DNA from: Actinacidiphila rubida | Lineage (GTDB): Bacteria > Actinomycetota > Actinomycetes > Streptomycetales > Streptomycetaceae | Assembly: GCF_900110255.1 (NCBI RefSeq) | Contig: NZ_FODD01000010.1 | Span: forward strand, 62,001-126,000 | Length of the DNA: 64,000 nucleotides | Direction: 5' to 3' | In this document: in pieces, positions 60,657 to 64,000 of the stretch | Position numbering within the stretch: position 1 is the first letter of the stretch | Layout of the letters: each line of letters starts with the position of its first letter | Translations under genes and position numbers: made by a program | Notes under the pieces: model-generated | Seen by the model: only the letters and a program-made list of their open reading frames with translations | The model's database searches: none | Told to the model about the DNA's origin: nothing

Positions 60657-62081
60657 TTGAGACCGAAGATCCTCACGCGCAGGGCCGGTGCGCTGCTGGC
60701 CGCGATCCCGCTGGCCGGCGTCGCGTGGCTGGCCGCGTCCGCGCCCCCGGCGTCGGCGACCGGCGCCTCGACACCTGCCGCCGTGCTCGGCTACCTGCAC
60801 ACGATCAGCGGCAACCACACGATCAGCGGAGTCCACAACAAGGAGCCGCTGAGCAACCCGTCGCAGTACACGGCGCAGGCCCACGCGATCACCGGCAGGT
60901 GGCCGGGCCTGTGGGGCGGTGAACTCGGCTTCCGCGCCGACGACATCGCCAACCGGCAGACCATGGTCGACCAGGCGAAGACCGAATGGGCCAACGGCTC
61001 GCTGGTCAACCTCACCTGGCACATGTGCCGCCCGGACGTGGCCAGTTGCGAGTTCGACGGCGGCGTCAACGGCAGCACGCTGTCGGACGCCGAGTGGCAG
61101 CAGCTGATCACCGACGGCACCACGCTCAACGCCGACTACAAGGCCAAGCTGGACACCGCCGTCCCGTACTTCCAGCAGCTCAAGGACGCCGGCGTCCCCG
61201 TGCTGTTCCGGCCGCTGCACGAGATGAACGAGGGCTGGGCCTGGTGGGGCGGCCGGCCCGGACCGAACGGCAGCGCGCGGCTGTTCCAGATCACCCACGA
61301 CTACCTGGAGTCCAAGGGCCTGACCAACATCATCTGGGTGTGGAACGTCAAGGACACCGACGCCAACGGCGGTTCGGCGGGCGCGTCCGCCTTCTACCCC
61401 GGTGACGGCTACGTCGACGTCGCCAGCCTCGACCCGTGGGACCACGGCTTCCCGACCAGTGACTGGTACCAGGCCCTGCTCAACGTCGCGCACGGCAAGC
61501 CCGTCTCGCTCGCCGAGGTCGGCACGGTGCCCACCCCGTCGCAGCTGGCCGCCCAGCCGCAGTGGACCTGGTTCATGATCTGGGCCGACTACATCACCTC
61601 GGCCAACTCCTCCGCCGGCCTCCAGGCCACGTTCACCTCCCCACGCGTGCTCAGCCAGGGCCAGTTCACCGTCCCCACGGGCGGCGGCACGACGACGCCG
61701 GCGGGGGCGATCTCGGGGTACGGCGGGAAGTGTGTGGACGTGGCGGGGGCCAGCAGTGCCAACGGGACGGCGGTGCAGCTGTACGACTGCAACGGGACCG
61801 GCGCGCAGTCCTGGACCGTGGGCGCGGACGGCACGATCCGGGCCCTGGGCAAGTGCCTGGACGTCACCGGGCAGGGCACCGCCAACGGCACCCCGCTCCA
61901 ACTGTGGGACTGCAACGGCTCCGGCGCCCAGCAGTGGACCGCCGAGTCCGACGGCCACCTGAAGAACCCCCAGTCCGGCCGCTACCTCGACGACCCCGGC
62001 GGCGCCACCACCAACGCCACCCGACTCCAGATCTGGGACCGCAACACCAACCCCTGGCAGACCTGGCACCTCCCCACCTGA
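60657..62081 (+). CDS. Secreted GH26 beta-mannanase with CBM13
   Basis: A 474-residue exported enzyme. TTG at 60657 follows AGGAGAGGG and begins the signal peptide, which ends near PASA-T. The GH26 barrel has acid/base Glu189 in FRPLHEMNEGW and nucleophile Glu287 in SLAEVG. A Pro/Thr linker leads to a ricin-type CBM13 domain with three repeats. In the third repeat both disulfide Cys are replaced (GRYLD and WDRN). It should cut mannan backbones outside the cell. The sugar importer downstream may take up the products. Confidence 0.95.
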   Translation: MRPKILTRRAGALLAAIPLAGVAWLAASAPPASATGASTPAAVLGYLHTISGNHTISGVHNKEPLSNPSQYTAQAHAITGRWPGLWGGELGFRADDIANRQTMVDQAKTEWANGSLVNLTWHMCRPDVASCEFDGGVNGSTLSDAEWQQLITDGTTLNADYKAKLDTAVPYFQQLKDAGVPVLFRPLHEMNEGWAWWGGRPGPNGSARLFQITHDYLESKGLTNIIWVWNVKDTDANGGSAGASAFYPGDGYVDVASLDPWDHGFPTSDWYQALLNVAHGKPVSLAEVGTVPTPSQLAAQPQWTWFMIWADYITSANSSAGLQATFTSPRVLSQGQFTVPTGGGTTTPAGAISGYGGKCVDVAGASSANGTAVQLYDCNGTGAQSWTVGADGTIRALGKCLDVTGQGTANGTPLQLWDCNGSGAQQWTAESDGHLKNPQSGRYLDDPGGATTNATRLQIWDRNTNPWQTWHLPT

Positions 62082-62106
62082 CCCCCCACCTCCCGACTCG
62101 ACGAAG

Positions 62107-62147
62107 CGCCGCCCCCAGCCCCGCGTTTAGTACGGCTGGGGGCGGCG
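62107..62147 (+). terminator. Mannanase terminator
   Basis: CGCCGCCCCCAGCC at 62107-62120 pairs perfectly over 14 bp with GGCTGGGGGCGGCG at 62134-62147, 26 bp after the stop codon. Confidence 0.7.
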
Positions 62148-62205
62148 TGCGCCGTCGCCGGGGTGATCGGCTCGGATCACGAGCCCTTTGAACAGGGACG
62201 ATACG

Positions 62206-62233
62206 TTCGCCGATGCGAAACTAGAACGTTCTA
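62206..62233. promoter_or_regulatory. Candidate operators upstream of the sugar importer
   Basis: Two dyads lie side by side: TTCGC-CGAT-GCGAA at 62206-62219 and the perfect palindrome TAGAACGTTCTA at 62222-62233. They are 129 bp before the binding-protein start in an AT-rich leader. A LacI- or GntR-type repressor would suit them; none is in the window. Confidence 0.45.
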
Positions 62234-62361
62234 TGGACAGGGCCCTCCGTTGCGTCTACGTTAAGCAGCCATCAAGCCGCTTCGCCCGACGACGAGACGT
62301 CCGTCGCTGCGCGGCATGCAGTGCGGCGCTTTCCGTTCAGTGACAAGGGAGTGGGATCGGC

Positions 62362-63684
62362 ATGCGAAGAACAGCACTTGCGGCCACCGGTGCGGTGCTC
62401 GTACTGACCCTCGCCGCCTGCGCCGGCAGCGGCTCGGGCAGCGGCGGTTCGTCCTCCGGCACGGTGCCGGTGCCCACCGACCCGTCGAAGGTGACCGGCA
62501 CCATCACGGTGCTCACCAACCGGACCGACCAGGTGCAGGACGGCACAACCAAGCGGTACGCGGCGGAGTTCGCCAAGGTCTACCCGCACGTGACGGTGAA
62601 GTTCCAGGGCCTCACCGACTACGAGGGCGACGTCAAGATCCGGATGAACAGCAAGAACTACGGCGACGTGCTGTCCATCCCCAACTCCGTTCCCCTCAAG
62701 GAGTACCCGACGTTCTTCGCCCCCCTGGGCACCGCCGCGGACCTGTCGAAGACCTACGACTTCACCGACCACGCGACGGTCGGCGGCAAGGTCTACGGCA
62801 TCGCCAACATCGGCACCGCGAACGGCTTCGTCTACAACAAGGCCGTCTGGAAGCAGGCCGGCGTCACCACCTGGCCCGCGACACCGCAGCAGTTCCTCGA
62901 CGACCTCAAGGCGATCAGGGCCAGGACGGGCGCCACGCCCTACTACACGAACTACCACGACGGCTGGCCCATGACGAACTGGGGCAACGCGCTGGGCTCG
63001 CCCAGCTGCGACCCGGCCGCCAACGACAAGCTCGCCGACACCAAGGAGCCCTGGGCGCCGGGCCAGGACCTCAACGTCGTCGACTCCCTGCTGTTCGACA
63101 TCGTGCACGGCAAGCTCTCCGAGAGCGACCCCGACACGACCAACTGGGAGAACTCCAAGGCGCTGATCGGCACCGGCAAGGTCGCCACCATGTGGCTGGG
63201 CTCCTGGGCCGTGGTGCAGATGCAGGACGCCGCGAAGAAGGCGGGGAGGAATCCGGACGACATCGGCTTCATGCCCTTCCCGGTGCAGAAGGACGGCCAC
63301 TTCTGCTCGGTGGTGCGCCCCGACTACCAGTACGCGGTCAACGTCCACTCCAAGAACAAGGCCGCGGCACGGGCGTGGATCGACTGGTTCGTCAACAAGT
63401 CAGGCGACGCGCAGGCCGCCCTGTCGATCTCCTCGGTGAAGGGCTCCCCGCTGCCCGCCGACCTCAAGCCCTTCCAGGACTCCGGGGCGCGGTTCATCCA
63501 CCTCACCAACGACAAGACCGCGCTCGTCGACGAGATCGACAAGGCGTCGGAGATCGGCATCAACAACCAGGACTACCCGCAGCACATCGTCGACGTCGCC
63601 CGCGGCGCGGCCGGCGGCGACAAGGACAGCGTCTTCAAGGACCTCGACGCGAAGTGGTCCCAGGCCCAGGGCACCCTCGGCTGA
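62362..63684 (+). CDS. ABC sugar-binding lipoprotein
   Basis: A 440-residue lipoprotein (lipobox LAAC near residue 20) of the MalE/UgpB type I-II binding-protein fold. It has the usual pattern TITVLTNRTDQ, KVYGIANIGTANGFVYNKAVW and WLGSWAVVQMQ. It should deliver an oligosaccharide to the permease encoded downstream. No specificity can be read. The nearby mannanase makes mannooligosaccharides a guess. Confidence 0.92.
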   Translation: MRRTALAATGAVLVLTLAACAGSGSGSGGSSSGTVPVPTDPSKVTGTITVLTNRTDQVQDGTTKRYAAEFAKVYPHVTVKFQGLTDYEGDVKIRMNSKNYGDVLSIPNSVPLKEYPTFFAPLGTAADLSKTYDFTDHATVGGKVYGIANIGTANGFVYNKAVWKQAGVTTWPATPQQFLDDLKAIRARTGATPYYTNYHDGWPMTNWGNALGSPSCDPAANDKLADTKEPWAPGQDLNVVDSLLFDIVHGKLSESDPDTTNWENSKALIGTGKVATMWLGSWAVVQMQDAAKKAGRNPDDIGFMPFPVQKDGHFCSVVRPDYQYAVNVHSKNKAAARAWIDWFVNKSGDAQAALSISSVKGSPLPADLKPFQDSGARFIHLTNDKTALVDEIDKASEIGINNQDYPQHIVDVARGAAGGDKDSVFKDLDAKWSQAQGTLG

Positions 63685-63761
63685 CCGTCCCCTCCGCTCC
63701 CGCTGCTCCGACCCGGCACGGGCCGGGCCGGAGCAGCCCCCCTCCGACGAAGAAGGACCGC

Positions 63762-64000
63762 ATGAGCGCACCGCGGACCGCGGGAAGCCGCACGATCGCC
63801 CGCACCCTGCCGCCGCCGGATGCGACCCGCCCGCGGACCCGGCCGCCGCGCCGCCGGCGAGGCCCGCGGCGCGCGTCCGGCGCCCGGTGGTTCACCCCGT
63901 GGCTGTACCTGCTGGCGCCCCTGGCGCTGCTGGTGACGTTCACCTGGCTGCCCGTGGCGGACATGGTGTCGTACAGCTTCACCGACTGGGACGGCCTCAG
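63762..64000 (+). CDS. ABC sugar permease, MalF type, 5' part
   Basis: The first ~80 residues of a membrane permease, cut by the window edge. A ~40-residue Arg/Pro-rich cytosolic extension is followed by the first helix (WLYLLAPLALLVTFTWLPV) and the YSFTDWDG segment typical of sugar permeases. The ATG at 63762 follows AGAAGGA. It lies 77 bp after the binding-protein gene in the same operon. Confidence 0.85.
   Translation, partial: MSAPRTAGSRTIARTLPPPDATRPRTRPPRRRRGPRRASGARWFTPWLYLLAPLALLVTFTWLPVADMVSYSFTDWDGL

Noticed and set aside
1..64000. tRNA, rRNA, CRISPR, integrase, transposase or attachment sites
   Set aside because: None was recognised on either strand by eye. No integrase or transposase motifs were found in any translated frame.

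Overview
The window is about 73% G+C, uses G/C-ending codons almost everywhere, has many GTG (and two likely TTG) starts, Tat signals, WXG100 proteins and many secreted ricin-lectin glycoside hydrolases. This points to Streptomyces or a close relative (Streptomycetaceae). I see no rRNA, tRNA, integrase, transposase or CRISPR array. It looks like chromosome-arm or accessory-rich sequence: many short transcription units on both strands, many of them regulator/target pairs.

Layout. 0.2-14.3 kb: assorted housekeeping and unknown genes. These include a reductase, a LysR regulator, an Ala/Pro/Lys-rich membrane protein, an MFS exporter, a zinc-ribbon protein, a secreted DUF3103-like protein, a DUF5709 protein, an NmrA/HxlR redox pair and a thioredoxin/DUF4395 pair. 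14.6-25.3 kb: a GH54 arabinofuranosidase diverges from a ROK-regulated sulfate-ester locus holding an SsuABC/AtsRBC-type transporter, a cytosolic sulfatase, a Tat-exported sulfatase and the formylglycine-generating enzyme that activates both. 25.4-32.3 kb: an epimerase/XRE pair, an NTF2-like protein, an SDR lacking the catalytic Tyr, a GH18 chitinase and a beta-helix lipoprotein. 32.4-36.9 kb: a DUF2267 protein, then an AfsQ1/AfsQ2-type two-component system with a GerMN lipoprotein, divergent from a DUF3152 zinc-protease-like gene. Two AfsQ1-type boxes lie between them. 37.0-46.9 kb: a hydrolase, paired CrcB fluoride channels, a TetR/hydrolase pair with a clear palindrome, a GNAT enzyme, a His/Gly-rich membrane peptide, a Tat-exported phosphoesterase and an MmpS-like protein. 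47.6-50.2 kb: two membrane XRE-DUF2690 proteins around a secreted peptidoglycan-binding-like protein; one carries a rare TTA codon. 50.6 kb: an AraC regulator. 51.8-60.2 kb: a compact type VII secretion locus with an EssC-like FHA-FtsK ATPase, two WXG100 proteins, a Ser/Thr kinase with an extracellular peptidoglycan-binding domain and a large likely substrate. 60.7-64.0 kb: a GH26 mannanase and the start of a sugar ABC importer that runs off the window.

How the parts work together. Three secreted glycoside hydrolases (GH54, GH18, GH26) share the same CBM13 type and, with the sulfatases and the sugar importer, describe a saprophyte degrading plant, fungal or possibly sulfated polysaccharides. 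The least ordinary parts are the EssC-like secretion locus coupled to a wall-sensing kinase, the ROK-sulfatase-FGE locus, the paired XRE-DUF2690 cassette, and a histidine kinase whose 5' end has no canonical in-frame start. Functional assignments rest on motifs and gene order read by eye; no database search was run.
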